NCBI GenBank assembly: GCA_023846275.1
Contig: CM043870.1
Location: 1,673,527 to 1,737,526 of the forward strand
Source: Vanilla planifolia
Taxonomy: Eukaryota > Streptophyta > Magnoliopsida > Asparagales > Orchidaceae
Length of the DNA: 64,000 bases
Reading direction: 5' to 3'
Below, in pieces: positions 22,201 to 35,800 of the stretch. The position numbers were made by a program, and so were the translations under genes. How positions within the stretch are numbered: position 1 is the first letter of the stretch; every line of letters begins with the position of its first letter. Under the pieces are notes generated by a model. It saw nothing but the letters and a program-made list of their open reading frames with translations, searched no databases and was not told where the DNA came from.

Positions 22201-23020
22201 TTCCATCTTCCATGAAATGGTTTCTCATGGGGTAATACCAAACAACCGGAGTCTGAAAAATGTAATCCACTATTTTTGTTCCCATGGTAAACTTAAAGAG
22301 GCATTGGAAGTGAGTAGAATGATGGCAAGCCATGGTTTGCAGCATAGTTCCAGTGTTCAGTGTTCTCTAGCTATGGGTCTTTTGTCTCATGGTAAGATTT
22401 CTGAAGCACAGCTCCTTTTGGATCAACTGGAAGAACTGGGGTTGAACCCCAAAAATGTATACTATGACCCTCTAATCAAGGAGTTCTGTGTGGTTGGGAA
22501 TTTGTCAATGGCAGTTCATCTGTTGAATACAATGTTGAAGAAGGGTAACATTCCAAGTCAATCCACCTACAGTACAGTTATTAACAGCTTCTCTATCCAC
22601 AAAGCATTTGATGAAGCACTTAATTTTCATGCTGAAATGCTTCACAAGGGCCTTGAGCCGAGTGTAATTTGCACTGATACTCTAATGCGTGGTTTACTTG
22701 ATTGTGGGAGAACTGACAATGCTAGAGGTATTTTGGGTTTGATTCTCCAATTTGGTATAGTTCCCACTTATGACATGTATAATTTTGTTGTTGAAAAGTA
22801 TTATGCCGAAAACAATATCGAGAAGGCTTTGCAGCTTTTGCGAGAAATGCAAAAAGCAGGATATTCCCCTAACTTTGAGACCCATTGGTCTCTTATAGGC
22901 AACTTGAGTAGCTCAATTCAAAAGGATGACAGCAAGAGCAAGGGTTTCCTCTCTAGTCTGCTGTCTGGGAATGGCCTTACTTCAAAGTTTAGTAAGGAGA
23001 AAGGTATTCATATCATTTAG
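19268..23020 (+). CDS. P-class pentatricopeptide repeat protein, 1250 aa, probably mitochondrial
   Basis: A single uninterrupted exon. PPR proteins bind organellar RNA one base per repeat to direct its processing, stability or translation. The N-terminus (MLKKLFFLPSEFSKLLHFS..., rich in L, S and R, almost free of acids) looks like a mitochondrial presequence. From about residue 180 to the end the chain is a series of about 35-residue helix pairs. Clear ones include TFGILIVQSCKERKLRDGLV, YNSLLGGFLKEGLHKCAKDI, TLNVLVQGFCKVNNLKKAFE, TYNFLVNGYYKCRNELKAVS, TYSTVINSFSIHKAFDEALN and MYNFVVEKYYAENNIEKALQ. No E, DYW or SMR domain follows, so it is a pure P-type. An acidic spacer (YLETDDDEFEEFLEK) interrupts the array near residue 545. 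Length and overall layout recall Arabidopsis At5g15280 (about 1.2 kb of residues, mitochondrial); orthology is my recollection and untested. ATG 19268 was chosen because it opens the presequence; it has T at -3, and an out-of-frame ATG lies 7 nt upstream. Confidence 0.92.
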   Translation: MLKKLFFLPSEFSKLLHFSIIPLLGSSSLILNRCRSVYSTHAYPSLNLLRSITSNTLFASEETAYRLRFLLNRRLYCSNPAEVRPKRGLGIGSSVISRCSHLWEKKPEIFPENYSSLQEILKQYGDLGPEVIRRFWRVSVLQPGDFLEILIGFSQRNDSKLVVEFLWLMFRWASKQARDFHHLPRSYEMMISLLIKSHVLSDAECLLLSSQSRGVFFSPGRICSEIIQGYAESSLLENAVALYDKARHQGLQLSSSCYGALLNLTIEMDKSDLAVRVYIEMVESEFGLCDDGRFLKYVVGFLSKNERTLEAVNILRLVRNSGLKASPETLDAVFQGYCCKKDYVDALNFLKEWLHIPPSFICNKIVSSICKSLGSEYAWFFGRELESLGFQLDDITFGILIVQSCKERKLRDGLVYLSESFSRGIKLKFYAYNSLLGGFLKEGLHKCAKDIFEEILEKGILLDLSTFKTLLAGYFKYRKFDEIDRVLIEMANYGFISLTPGVDPVSVALRFLDLGCLQVKIKRDNDLGAPKAEYFDYLGNGLYLETDDDEFEEFLEKIIDSAMIPEFDSILFRECKHGKLDAALMLKDEVTQWGHDLLPHTCSKFLKLMFASPCHVKVAISFLDEKPELLYQLDCKTLNLIIQLLSKNGMTGRARSILGSVQKRGLVINDATYESVILGFCKEKNLKGMWECLELLKQITYVPCTEDIKVLVNCLCTLGMVKEMFILFDNMTEKQPILMQTFFSAILMELNLQRLGNIGCIFVEEIYKKNHAFLMDLIKIGCLTSYQLSLHYLVNLGCIEEALVLKHYLMSRKVDHVTSVCKILVKEFCMVGRIMEAAFQLQELMAFGMFPDDDTLNVLVQGFCKVNNLKKAFEILGILLRTHAAISISSYHCLVRVLCHQRLFKCAIDLQKLIQLESTSMGLILNNILIFSLFQTDNSFLVNDLLDNMQKKHLIPDSSTYNFLVNGYYKCRNELKAVSIFHEMVSHGVIPNNRSLKNVIHYFCSHGKLKEALEVSRMMASHGLQHSSSVQCSLAMGLLSHGKISEAQLLLDQLEELGLNPKNVYYDPLIKEFCVVGNLSMAVHLLNTMLKKGNIPSQSTYSTVINSFSIHKAFDEALNFHAEMLHKGLEPSVICTDTLMRGLLDCGRTDNARGILGLILQFGIVPTYDMYNFVVEKYYAENNIEKALQLLREMQKAGYSPNFETHWSLIGNLSSSIQKDDSKSKGFLSSLLSGNGLTSKFSKEKGIHII

Positions 23021-23364
23021 ATAACTGTAGATACTGGCTTTAGTGATTCTGTACGGCTTTTTTGCTATATTGTTGTGTAACAAATAGGTGCTGCTACATT
23101 ACAATCATGAATGCTTAAAACATGCAATTCTCCAATACCTTCTAGGGCACGTTTACAATGCAAATCATGATATTTTGTTCTTTATTTTGCAAAACAAGCT
23201 GAAAACAAGCATCAACAGACAGTCTCCTAGCAGAAAACATAGTTTTAATCTGAGGGCATCATTCATTGAGTGTGTTGAAGGTTTGGTATCTTTGTGTGCT
23301 TTGTCTTCGTAATGCTCACTGGTGGCAGATTAGTGAAGTTATGTAAGGGATTGTTTCATTTAAA

Positions 23365-23403
<39 letters not shown>

Positions 23404-25189
23404 TGTATGTGTAGATATATATATATTAACAAAGACTTAATTATTGTTCAATAAAAGTGAAAAGGTTATGATTTTATCAACCTAAAATTACCTAAAATGA
23501 CATTTTTAGCACATTAGTTATATTGAATTGAATACTTAAAAAACTTGATAATGACCAAATGAAATAGATAACAGAGATCATATCATATAAGATAGATGAG
23601 TTAAAAAAACCTTAGTCTCATGGATGATATTAATCATAATAGTAGAAGAGTTGCTTTTCAAGTAAACTCATGTTCAATTTTGATGATAGTGGTTATGGTT
23701 AATTTTTTTTATAAAATTGTATTTAAAATAATTATTTTATTTGAATAGAAAAGAGTTTTTGTTGAAAATCATTTATTTTATTACATGTGTTTTTTTTTTA
23801 AAAATAAAAAAGTAGATGCATATTTTTTAAAATAATTAATAAAGGACCTTAAAAGAACAAAATTCAAACTAGATGCACCCTTGGAATAGTTTAAAAAAAA
23901 ATCATGATTTTTGTATAAATATTTTACTAATATGTGATGGTCAAAATTTGATGGTGAAGATGTCTTTTTAGTATTTATTTATAATATAATACAAGCTATT
24001 TTAGTTCTTTTTTTAAGTAGAAAAATATAAATTTTAATTCCTATTGACCCAATATTACAACATGGTTATTTTAAAATTATTTTTCATAAATATTGTAATT
24101 TGAAAATAAATTAATAAAAAATTAAAAAAATATTTTTTTAAGTGATTGTTGAAAGGAGTTTTATTAATAAATTCTTACTTTAAAAGAGTTAATTCCAAAA
24201 AAGGTTAAAAAACTATTAAGATTAATTAAAATTATGGTTTTAACTTAAGATGTTGAAGATGTACTTTTTGACTACTTTGATCTTAATCTTTCATCTCTAG
24301 TTAGACATTCTTTGTCGCTTCAAAGTAAAAAATAATGGCAATTTGATTTTTGTCAAAGGGCTAAAATCCTTTTGTCGATCCCAAGGGTGTCAACTAATGA
24401 AAAATATTTGAGGTCGCAAATAGTTTCAAATGATGAAGAAAATCTTTGAGATGTATTATTCTTATTATTACTCACTTTTTCTTATTGAAGAATGTCCTTT
24501 ACTGTTCATTAGATGATGCTATTGAAGCCTTGAACTCATAGCTATCAAATACATTTGGATTTGGAATTTTTATGAAATTTTGCACAAATCATTATCAAAT
24601 GCATTTAAAACTTTGTGAAATTCCCAATCTTCAAGTTATTTTCAAGGTTTTTATGGTTCAAATTTTCAATTGATTTGAGTTAGAAATGGTTGCTTTGCCT
24701 CTCTGAAATTTTCAGTTGATTACAAATTATTTTTTAATCCAAATGCTTTAAATAATACAAAAAAGATAACCTTTTAAGAAAATTTTATTAATAACAATAA
24801 TTATTTCTAAAGACACCTTTCATTTGAACTCCAAAATTAACAACATACAAAATAATTTTCAAAAACTCCATTTTTAACCTAATATTCTAGTTTCAAGAAC
24901 CAAAATTTACAAAATCTTTTAAAAAATTTCTATCTATTGGTAATGCATTAAAAAATAAATAATTAATTGCTAACCTAATTTTAATTTTACAAGGGAAAGA
25001 AAATGGCATTCCACAAAGCTTCTAACAAAAAACAATGCTTGCATACAAGCATGAAATTAAAGGTACAAAGCACACATAATACACATGATTGAATTCAAGC
25101 TGTAATGTTAAAAAAATCACTAAAAATATCCCATAAGGAATTAAAAATAAAAATAAAAAATAAAAAAATGGTGTAAAAGTCACAGTTAT
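23021..25189. other. Convergent spacer between the PPR and TBC genes
   Basis: About 2.2 kb, strongly A+T-rich. The left edge holds the PPR 3' UTR and a TG microsatellite (23366-23412); the right edge holds the 3' UTR of the minus-strand TBC gene. The rest contains many A/T runs and no ORF with recognisable content. Confidence 0.6.
23366..23412. repeat. (TG)n microsatellite
   Basis: Uninterrupted TG repeat from 23366 to 23400, then an interrupted TG stretch to 23412, followed by a short AT repeat. It sits about 345 bp after the PPR stop codon. Confidence 0.9.
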
Positions 25190-28100
25190 TTAGTTTGCCA
25201 GATGACTTGGTGAACTGTTGAACATGGCATGCCACATATAAGCTCTTGAAAGAACCATCTCCAGTTCATGATGAGTCCAATTCTGAGTAGGAAGGTGTTG
25301 AAGGAACATAACCATCTCCTGGAACTCAAGCTTTTGGAGCTTATCTGACCACTGAAAACACAAATATATTAACACAAAATCCCATTATGGGTTTTTTTTT
25401 TCCTTGGCTTCCTCATATAAATCACTGAAAAATAAAAAAATAAAAAAAAGATGATTTAATGATGTAGATGAGCTTATCTAACATCATGCTTGAAAGGGTT
25501 TGTAGTAAATCTTTAATCTTTAGCAATAGTAAACAACAATGCTCAAAACATTTTGCTTGCACATCGAAAAGGTCATCAAAAGAGGATTGTTAGGCTACAA
25601 AAACACAACGATGTATATAAGCTTAGTTAACATCATGCTTTTTTTGAAAGGCAAGTTTGATGTATATTTCTTTAGAGACATTAACTAGTTACGAAAACTA
25701 TCTCCTATGTATTTTCCCTGTCGATAGACGAAGTCATCGAAAGATGACATGTAGACTACAAAGTCTTCCACCTTATTAGCATTTTCTATAAATAAAGAAA
25801 ACAATAAATGGATATCACCCCTATATATGAGCAAAGGAGGGATTAGTCATGGATTTCTTTTATGCTAAGAAGTTCCAAAAGAGAAGAACTTGTTCTCTTT
25901 TCAACATGGTTTAAGCATTTGGAAGATTGCCTGAGAAAACACAAGCTTATTTGCATTTATAAGCTAATAGTTACTTCCAAAATGGTACTCTTTTAAGCAA
26001 ACAGGTAGATTCAGCTATTCTTTGGAACCTTCTTTAACGTTAACCTTTGTGAATGACTAAAGAGTCAGTTGCCATCGACTTACTGTTAAAAGAAAACTGG
26101 CTGATACATACACAAGAAACTCTGGTAATGAATCTCCTTCAGCGAGATAAGTATCCCACAGTCGAGTAACGAGGTGGAACGGGATCTACAAATCAATGAG
26201 AAAAGGTTAGCGAATTGAGAGGGCAATCACAATTTTCATAAGATTAACATGAGAAAACGAACCTCTCGAATCAAGAGACAATTGAACCAACGAAAAGCAA
26301 ACTGAAGAAACTCCAGTCCTTGCTCCTCCATGTGCCTTGATACAGGTTCTTTCAATTTCCAAAATGCAAAGAGTGAAGAGAATAGGATTCAGAAATGCTA
26401 TATGAAACAAGCATTCTAATTTTTATGTAAGAAAAAGTATGCAATAGAAAAAAAAAAAGAAAAATATAAATGCCATTTTCAATTTTGGTCTAATGTGTAG
26501 ACAAATTTCTCGTGTTTTCAAAATAACCAAATGATTTTCTTTAGTTATGAATAGATGTAACAAGGTGCTTTCTTGAGTGAAATGAATCGCATTAAAGATG
26601 ATACCATTTTGACATTATGACACCTGCATGAATTATTCTTGCTGTAATAGTCCTAACGTTCCTAAACTGACAATCTCTAAACCATCTTAAAGCTTTTATT
26701 TGAACAATTCAATCTAGTCCATTCCAAAATATACCCTTGCTGTCAATTGATTTCATGTAAGGGTTTGCCTCCATGGTAATAATCAAAGAAAGATTTGTTA
26801 TATCATATCAAGCATATAAATCACGTCCAAATTTGAGTCACATATACATTGTCATTATAGTGAATCCTAAATGGATGCATGCTTATTTATTCATTTGAGC
26901 AATTCAAAAAACCAAGAAACATGGATTTCACATCACTATAAGTGATAACAAAAAATAAACACCAAGATGAGTTAGAGTATTACCTCTCAATGACACAATT
27001 GATAGAATTGCTTGGCGTGAAATATGAGGTCATATTTGTGAGACGAAGGGTGCTAAGAAATATGACAATTGATGGAGAGTCAACAAGGTTGATTTCTTAA
27101 GGGAAATCACTAGTGGAAACAAAAATAATGAAATTCGAAAGAGAAGGGGTGATGTTGGAGCGAAAATGAAGGATAGGATACATAACGTAAAGCTAAGACC
27201 AAATGGATTTTTCATGTTAAGGTTAAAAGTGTTGATCACATAAAGACCTTGTTGCAACTATTCATTAACTTGTTGAGCATTTTGACTATTAAAGAAACAT
27301 GATAAATATATTCATATATAAAAATAAACAATCTGAAGGGATTTATCTAATATTTATCCAAAAATGTTTCTGACAGTATGCTGTAAAATATATGAAAATA
27401 ACTGGATGGTACTCAAGCACGATAGAAATAAAATTTTTTATGCAAACTATAAGAGATTAGATAAAAACAAAGCCACAAAAATACCATCAATTCGTCGAAC
27501 TAGATCTTTTAGTTTAAAAACAAGACGTTGTATTCCTGGCTGAGCAAAAGTGTAATGGTCCTGCATGCCATCAAGCAGCTTTGAAAGGCACCAATAACAG
27601 TCGGCTTCAATATCAGAGATTGTTTGTGAAGACAGATGAGAAACACTCCAATTCTCCATGTTTCCTTCGAGATACTCTTGCAAGAATACAATTAAAAATG
27701 GAGTGACAAGATCATTTATTCCTTGAACATATCCACTTGCTGGATGACGAATGGCCCTAAATGATAGGAGCTAACAAAATCAGAAAGAAGGGAACAAAAA
27801 GTGCAGTTTAGCACAACTTTACAGTATTCTATCTCAAAGAACAACGAATCAATATGACAAAGAAATCCATAGAAGATTGCTTTCTAACATCCATTGGCAT
27901 TTTTGTATGAACACCATAGAAAAGCAAACAAAAAGGTAGATAGATGCAGCTTTAGGATCTTTGAAATAAAAATATTTGAAAGTATAGCCATCAGGAGCAT
28001 TATTTTATAAGAATTTAACAACAAAAAATACCATTAGCAAAAACATAGACAAGGAAATCTTTCAGCTTTAGGCTTTTGTTTGGGACTCTGCAGCCTTAAT

Positions 28101-29788
28101 GATATAATAAGCGTGAAAAGTGTTTCCAGTTGTCACAACACGTATATCACAAAGTTATTTGTGTCAAGATAATCGGGTACTATTAGAGCTAATCATTGTG
28201 AAAAACAAACAATCAAATCCAAGTACAATCCTAGAACAAAATTCTTTGGCAATAGTTAGAAGCAGGGATATGCTATTTCCATTACATCACTTGTTCTTCC
28301 TTTTTTTTTATTTTTTGCTCTATAGTTTACACTCTGGTGAAAGGAAAATAATAGAACTATCAGGAATAAAATCCTTACATAATCAAATTACATTTGTATT
28401 AGCAAGATAGTATTGACAAATCCATGCAGAAATTAATAATCACAACCAAAATGGAAGGGTGAACAGTAATGTTACAAGACATATTAGTGATCACTCTGAC
28501 AGCACAACTGTGTAATAAAAACTTGCCCAGTCTAAGGAAAACTTCATTATTATTTTCTTTATTGAACAAAAGCAAACGGGTATGAAAAACTCTAACCATG
28601 TATAAAGAATTCGCTCTAGTGACTTCTGCACTTGTGCTTGCTGGAAGAAAGTTACATCAGGTACAGTTCTTGGGCAATCAACTGTAATCTAAACACCAAA
28701 AAAGCTATAAAAACTTTCGGGATGGGAATTCCTTAATTGCCGAAGAATTAGCAAAAATTCAAAGCGTCATGATCCACGGAAAGCAAAGAAACCTGGCGAA
28801 GCATGCTGATCTCATCATCTGAACGCTCGGAATCAGGGATGTCGTAAAACTGAGAAACAGAATCAATGTACTCTGCTCGTTTCCTAGACAAAACTCCCTT
28901 CCGTCTATCTGAATTAGGCGGTGCATATCCCTGTTATCAGTTAATATTTGAATTTCAAGAATGCAAACTAAGATCTATGATTAGAGAAATTCAACAGCTA
29001 ATTCTTATTTTTCAAAGATATATGCATACATATAGACATGATGCAATGCATCAAACAGAAACGATTATACAAAAGTTTCCAAGGAAAACAGAGGACAATA
29101 AACATGATGACATTAAAAAATGCCCGAGTTGAGATATGAACAAGCAAAACTTTCATGTCAGTCAACAATTATTTGGTGATAGATATATATACACAAGTCA
29201 TCACGGTTGCATTCGTATCATTATGCAACCAACCATTTTTTGTTCGCTTACATTCAGATGGATGGGAGTGATCTAATCTTTCTATCTTTTTTATTTAAGT
29301 TCCAAAGCATGCTTTAGAATGTTTGTGACCATTCAACTTAATAGTACAATAAATATTTTGAGATTATAATAAGACCAATAATGTTATATAATATTGATTA
29401 TAAGCATGTGGCACAGAATTAAAATAGGTGTTGAAGAGGATGTCGAAATATATAAAAGTGACTACACAAAAAGATATGATTAGAATTGAGAATGTTTGAA
29501 ATTTTAAACAGCAATTGAAGATAAACATAAAGAGAGTTGTCTTAATTTGTATCAATATGTTAAAAATAGGCTACCTAAATGACTTTGTTAAAATGTAAGC
29601 TCTTATAATCTTTTCTTTGTACATAGGCAAAGAGAGGGAACAAAAAGAAAAGGAATAAAACTATAAGAGACAGTTTTGCATGATTTAAAACAAAGACTTA
29701 AAAAACAGAGCACATGGTGACAAGCAATTAATGTTAGCCCAACCTCAATCGGACTAAGTCATGTTCATATTGTAAGTCAAAAAAAAGA

Positions 29789-29831
<43 letters not shown>

Positions 29832-32800
29832 CACTTATTTAAACGTTTATGAAGAAAGACTTGCATCAAATCATTACAAATGTCAAATTTCTGACAATTT
29901 GTTTCTCTTAATATTTATCTCAATTCCTTGGTTAATTAAAAACCTTTTTTTTTTCTGTTGTGTTCTTCATGGAGCCAATAATTAATAGAGCACAAAATAA
30001 ATATGATAGACTTGGAAGATTTAAAAGGGCCTTCATAGTTTGTTACTAAGATTAGCACATGAAGATCACTTCTTGATCGTAATAACTTTAAAATTGCCAT
30101 AGCTCTTTCAGAACTCAGCAGAAAGCAAATTAGCATGTTGCTAAAAAATTATGAAAAGGATAAAATTAAGTTTCAGTTTCTAGAAACCAAAAATGCCATG
30201 GATATTACTTAACATACTAGGTTTTATGAATCCACAAGTGAAAGTAATATAAAAAGGAGAAGAATCATATTAACCTTTCAGGTTTAATGGAATATCAGAA
30301 ATATGCCCCAAATTCCAATATAAGACTCAAGAAAAGATTATAAAACAAAAGAATAAACCTTAAAGAAGATAATACAATCCTAGCCTAGATGCAGCACAAT
30401 TAAATTGGAAACTGTAATTTCAAGGAAAGAAAGCTGCAATCTTACAGTAAAAAGGGCATTAGAACATCAATAATAACCTCAAGAAATTTCTTTAATAATA
30501 GATCTCAAGTAAACCAAGCATCCAAACATCAACATCAATAACAGACAATCACAATGAAAAATTGGTAGGACCTCCAATTAAACAATGTGCGAGACCTGAT
30601 GTCTTTCATTGTTCTATATAAATGTTAGTTCATCTTGGTTCCCCTTTCCCCCCTTTATCATCACTACTTTCTAGTTTCAAGTCATGCATGGGTTATATGA
30701 CTAATTTCCTATATTATTTCCTTATTGATCATGTCCTACATTGCCGCATTAAAAGGTTTAATGAAATTTTGGATTTTCACCATCAAGCACAAACTGCCTC
30801 TATAATAGCTTGAAAAACACTTTGAACTAGTTTAGCCTTGTTGAGGAGAACTAAACCTTATTTTACCTTAAAACCTTAGAAACCCCAATTATTAATCTAT
30901 ACACCACACCCAGTCACCCCTCCATCTTTCTAGTTGTTTCCTTAGGTTCGCTCCCTTTTTCGTCACCAAAAGAGATGAAACCACTCAGCTAAAGGATGAG
31001 CCACCCCTTCTCTTATTTCATCATTTCCTTCAATGAAACCCTAGCAATTGTATCACTATGTGATTGTGGCTGAGATTATCACTACTATTATCGTCGTTTG
31101 AAACAATGATATGGATGATGACACTAAGTTCTCGCCTCTTCTCTTTTCCTTATAGAAAGAGCACACTCTTTACATACAATGCACATCCATAATAATTTAT
31201 AATATTGTATGATATAAAGTCTTTTCCTACTAACATCATCAATCAATTAATGTGACGTAGCTCCATCATCATATTCATTTAGAAGCATATTTTTTGTGTC
31301 CAATTATTCACGTGCATTTCTTGTCCTAGATTAATGATTATGACCCTTATCAATATTGTAAATTATTTATATTGGCATTTGATTTACGAGATCAATAACA
31401 ACATATGTTATTATGTTCTTGATATTATTCCATTAAAATATGTATGATTATGCAAGTCCACATGACAGATAGAGGATGCGATCGATAGTACCCTTCTAAT
31501 ATATATTTTGTTAGCTAAGATAATAGATACATAGAATGATGACCCTACAAATTTGTGTTGATGATGACATTTTGTTTTAATGTAACCATGATAACCTGCG
31601 AGGTATAACAAGCCATGATGAAGTGTATAAATGCATATATGTAAATAAGCCATTTGTGCGTATATGAATGATAAGATGAATACGGTTATTGTATACATTG
31701 TCAGTTTGAACATCTTGATATTTTGGTTTAATAATGTTGATATTAATGATTTGGGCTCATATGGGTATTTATGATAAATAAAATCATGCTAATTGACAAA
31801 TTGATATGAATAATTATTTATAAGTGACATTTTAGAATTTTAAGAACACCTTTAATTCTAATATTTTATTTAGTTATATATTGTAAACTATGAAGTGATG
31901 ATTATGTATATATTATTATACATTTCATATATTCATATAATTTTCTGTGTATATTCATGTCTTGATATCTTGACATTTATGCCTTAATAATAGGTTTCAC
32001 CAACTACACAAACTTATACACTATTTCATAAATTTTTTAGATCCAACGAATCTGGCTAAAGAATCTTCATCACAAAATATAAATCAATAAACTCTCCATG
32101 GGAAGGGAATCAAATTTTTTAGTCACTTTAGTAATTTCTTCATAGAGTTGAACGTTTGAGCTGCATTGCTCTAATTTTTGGATAACTGATTTGGATTTCA
32201 ATTGAGATAAAATGAATGTTTCTTCTAGCATCTCCGATGCATACTTATATTGTTATTTTTATAACAATACAAAGTCCAAAATCCTTAGGCATGACTCTGT
32301 GACTTGGCCAAGTCACAATTAAAACACTTCATCATATATCCTATGTTACTAGCTGGAACAATCTTCTAGACTAAGTGTGACAATTTCAAATGATGCTGTC
32401 TCACAAAACCTTTTGTAAATTGAGTTTACCATTTAACAATCAAATTATGTGTTATTAACTTAGGGTATAATGTTTTGTTATTTTTCAATTAGAAAATATA
32501 GTCATGCTAAATAAAATTATAAAGCTATAGATGCTTACTAGTACAAGTGCTGTGATGTTCAACAAAACATAACATTGAGATCTACAAGAAATACAACATC
32601 AATTTTAGTGATTATATTAATTTTATTAACCTTAGACAATATTCAGATATCAAAAATATTCATGCCTGATAGAAACATAACTAGGTTAATGAATAGTTTA
32701 TTAGAGCTTGAAAAGCATTTAAATAAGTGAGAAAACCAGTGGACTAATAAACACAGCTTGAAAGGTTATGATGTATAAGGCAAGGAATAAATTAGTTTTT

Positions 32801-35800
32801 CAGGATAAGAGCCAGATGTTTCCAAGGAAAATGTTGAAAGAAGATCTCCACCCAATTGTGAAGTAACAAGCAAATGGCGTGCAATAAAGTTTCTTGTAAA
32901 ACAACACATGGAAACAATAACAAGCCTCTCATTGGCAAGGTTTGTTGGCCATATTAGCAAGTTTCATCATTTCTTAGTTAAAAACATGAACCCTAACAAC
33001 TAATGAGACCTAAAGTTATTTTATTAAAGTATCACAAAATTTGCAACAAATTATAACTGCAATATATCGAAGAATTATGAAATAGTTTCATTGTTTTAAT
33101 TATGGATGGTTTGCTTGGTTCATTCCAAGATCCAATGCATATTTTCTGGACTAGCCACTTCTTCCTTCACCAAAAACAGAAGTATAAACATGAACATCAT
33201 TATCAATAACTTTGATCTCTCAAGTTCAAGTACCTAAACTAAAGCACAAAAGCCCAAAAAAGAGTATGAAAAGAGGATCATGGAACAAAAGCATACAGAT
33301 TTTTCGTACCAAAAGAAGCCTCCAAACTTGAGGACGCATGTAAGGTGGTACACCACTCCATGCCAATTCACGTAATTTTTCTGTGATGCCAAAATTATGC
33401 ATATCAGATAGGTTATAACTAAAGAACACATTGCAATCATAAAATAAAAATTACCAGGAAACTAGGGAGAAAGCAAGAACTATACTTAAAGCAAGGAGAA
33501 ACTAAAAATAGGTCCAGTCTTAAATTGTCGTCCTTCAAAACAAGGTGGTTCAATCTATATTCAGGTTTCACAAAATTTTTCATTCAATCACTGTTTATTG
33601 CTTCAATTATTTGTCCTCATGTCAATTTCCTAATTATTTCTTAATCATCTCTTTCCTAGAAAAGGAAGGAGGTAACAAAGTAGTGATAAAGACAACAAAA
33701 AGAAGAGGGATGTGATGCATTTGGTAAGGAATTGGATTTGACGTCAACTTTTAGATAATATGCATGCATGAATCTCATTTGTGCTAGTTGAGAATAAGAC
33801 AACAACAACAACAACAAGCCTTATAATATATACATTAGATAATGTAGAGAGGTCTGTAATGACCATTGTTTTGCATACTCTAGCTTGAATTTTGAATATA
33901 TGAATATGTTAGCAGTTGTGAAATATGCAAAGGTTTTAGCTAGCAAAGAAGTTAATGGAAGGCTATGAGTAGCAGAGCAGTTTTCGTTACTGGTAAGAAA
34001 CTTGTTTACATTTGATTAGGGCAACCAAATTTCTCAATTCGACTAATGTCTTCTTGGTCTGTCCACTGTCTATATCTTTTCCATCTTTTTTTAGCTCTTG
34101 ATTTCATTGTTATCAATTTAGACTTAAAAATCGATTGTCACCAATATTACAACAACCAGAAATCTAAATCAACCATCTGCTGGACTGGAATCACGAGAAC
34201 TGAGAACATTAATTTCTCGTAATTGTTTGCTACTATGGTTAATATTTATGTACAAGTTCAATATCATTTTTGCTTCAAATTTGCTTGGGCATATTTTTGT
34301 AAAGGATTCTGTTCTATTCATGCATCACATATAAATTCTAAAACAAATCAGTTTATTGTTTTGGTTTTTATATGTTAACTTACTCATAGAATTTATTCTT
34401 CATCAAGTACCAAATCAAGATAGCAGTATGCATCACCACGTTTACTCAACAATTCAACTTGTATTGTTGGTAAGATACAATGAAAACACAAAATAACTCA
34501 AAATTAACAGTAGATATACATTAAATTTAGAATTGGCGGAAATTGGAAAACTACTTTAATACTATGAAAGTGGTTCTTAATGATAATGATATCATGGACA
34601 GGGAACAAAATCAACATAGGATTTCTGCATCCATCCTTGAAACATAAACAAGTTTTCTAAAAAGCACCTAATTACTAAATGATATCAAGTCACACTTTAA
34701 TAGCCTCTTTACCAGGAGGGTTTTCTAAATAGCACCTTTCAACAAAATGCAAGCCAAATGGCTCTTAATGCTAAGTATGATCCAAAAACAAATGTATAGC
34801 CATTTCAAAAAGCTGCATTACTTCACCAAAAAAACACCACTACGTTAACAGTGAGTAAAGCAGTTATGTGCACAAAAGTTCTATGATACGTAACTGTCAG
34901 AAAAATAATATTTTCTGCTATCATTTGACCAGGTGCATTGATCATTGGTGGCTCAATTAGACTTCAAATTTGATGTAAAAAGGACTTGTTTGCATGCATT
35001 TGAGCCATCAAGAGACATAGTGAGCTATGATTTTCTATGGTTCGATAATTGAATTAAACCCATTATCACATGTGGGAGTTTGATAGTAAAACCATACACC
35101 AAAGTTTACTAATATTTTGTTTTGAGATTGCTTTCTCATAAATATTAAGAAATGATGTTTAGGAGAGCTGCTTTGGCAAAGTAAATCACCATGGGAAATT
35201 AACAAGACTAGAAAAGTTCATACTATTGGAGCCATGGACAAGCTTTTACTCTTGTTGTTGTGACAATCATATTGGGCATATTTTATATTACTTTAGCGAG
35301 TTAGATTGTCAAAACCTATGTTCAAATACATGTGATGTATAAGATCATTCTCAATTGATCATGCATACTTGATTTCTTTCCCTTAGCAATCATGTGCACC
35401 AAAATATTCAAAATTTTGCAATTTTCTCTTTATAATTGAACCTTTAGCTATGTAAAAGATCTCAAGAAAACATGTTTTTTTAAATCATAATAAAATACAC
35501 TAAATGCATAGCACATTAGGAAGTTGCAATCACAACATGAACAAGAAAAAAGAGAGGGGCCCCTTCTGGGGAACTTCTCAAAGACAAAAGATTACCATCT
35601 CTCATCTCCCTCTAGAGGAGAAAAAAAGGGTGGTGAATAATACCTGGGACTATCAAACAACGGTACTACAGTGCCGACAATAGCCTAACCGGAATTCTAT
35701 CGTACCAATGGATCCTTTTCAAGTGGGCAAACAACTAATGTATTCCTCAAACAAAAGTTGGCACGATCATTGCTGAAAACACGGTTTCCTTATTTGTCTC

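Noticed and set aside
33800-33820. AACAACAACAACAACAAG as the tail of a SINE
   Set aside because: A similar tail motif is common beside plant SINEs, but no pol III boxes or target duplication were found here.
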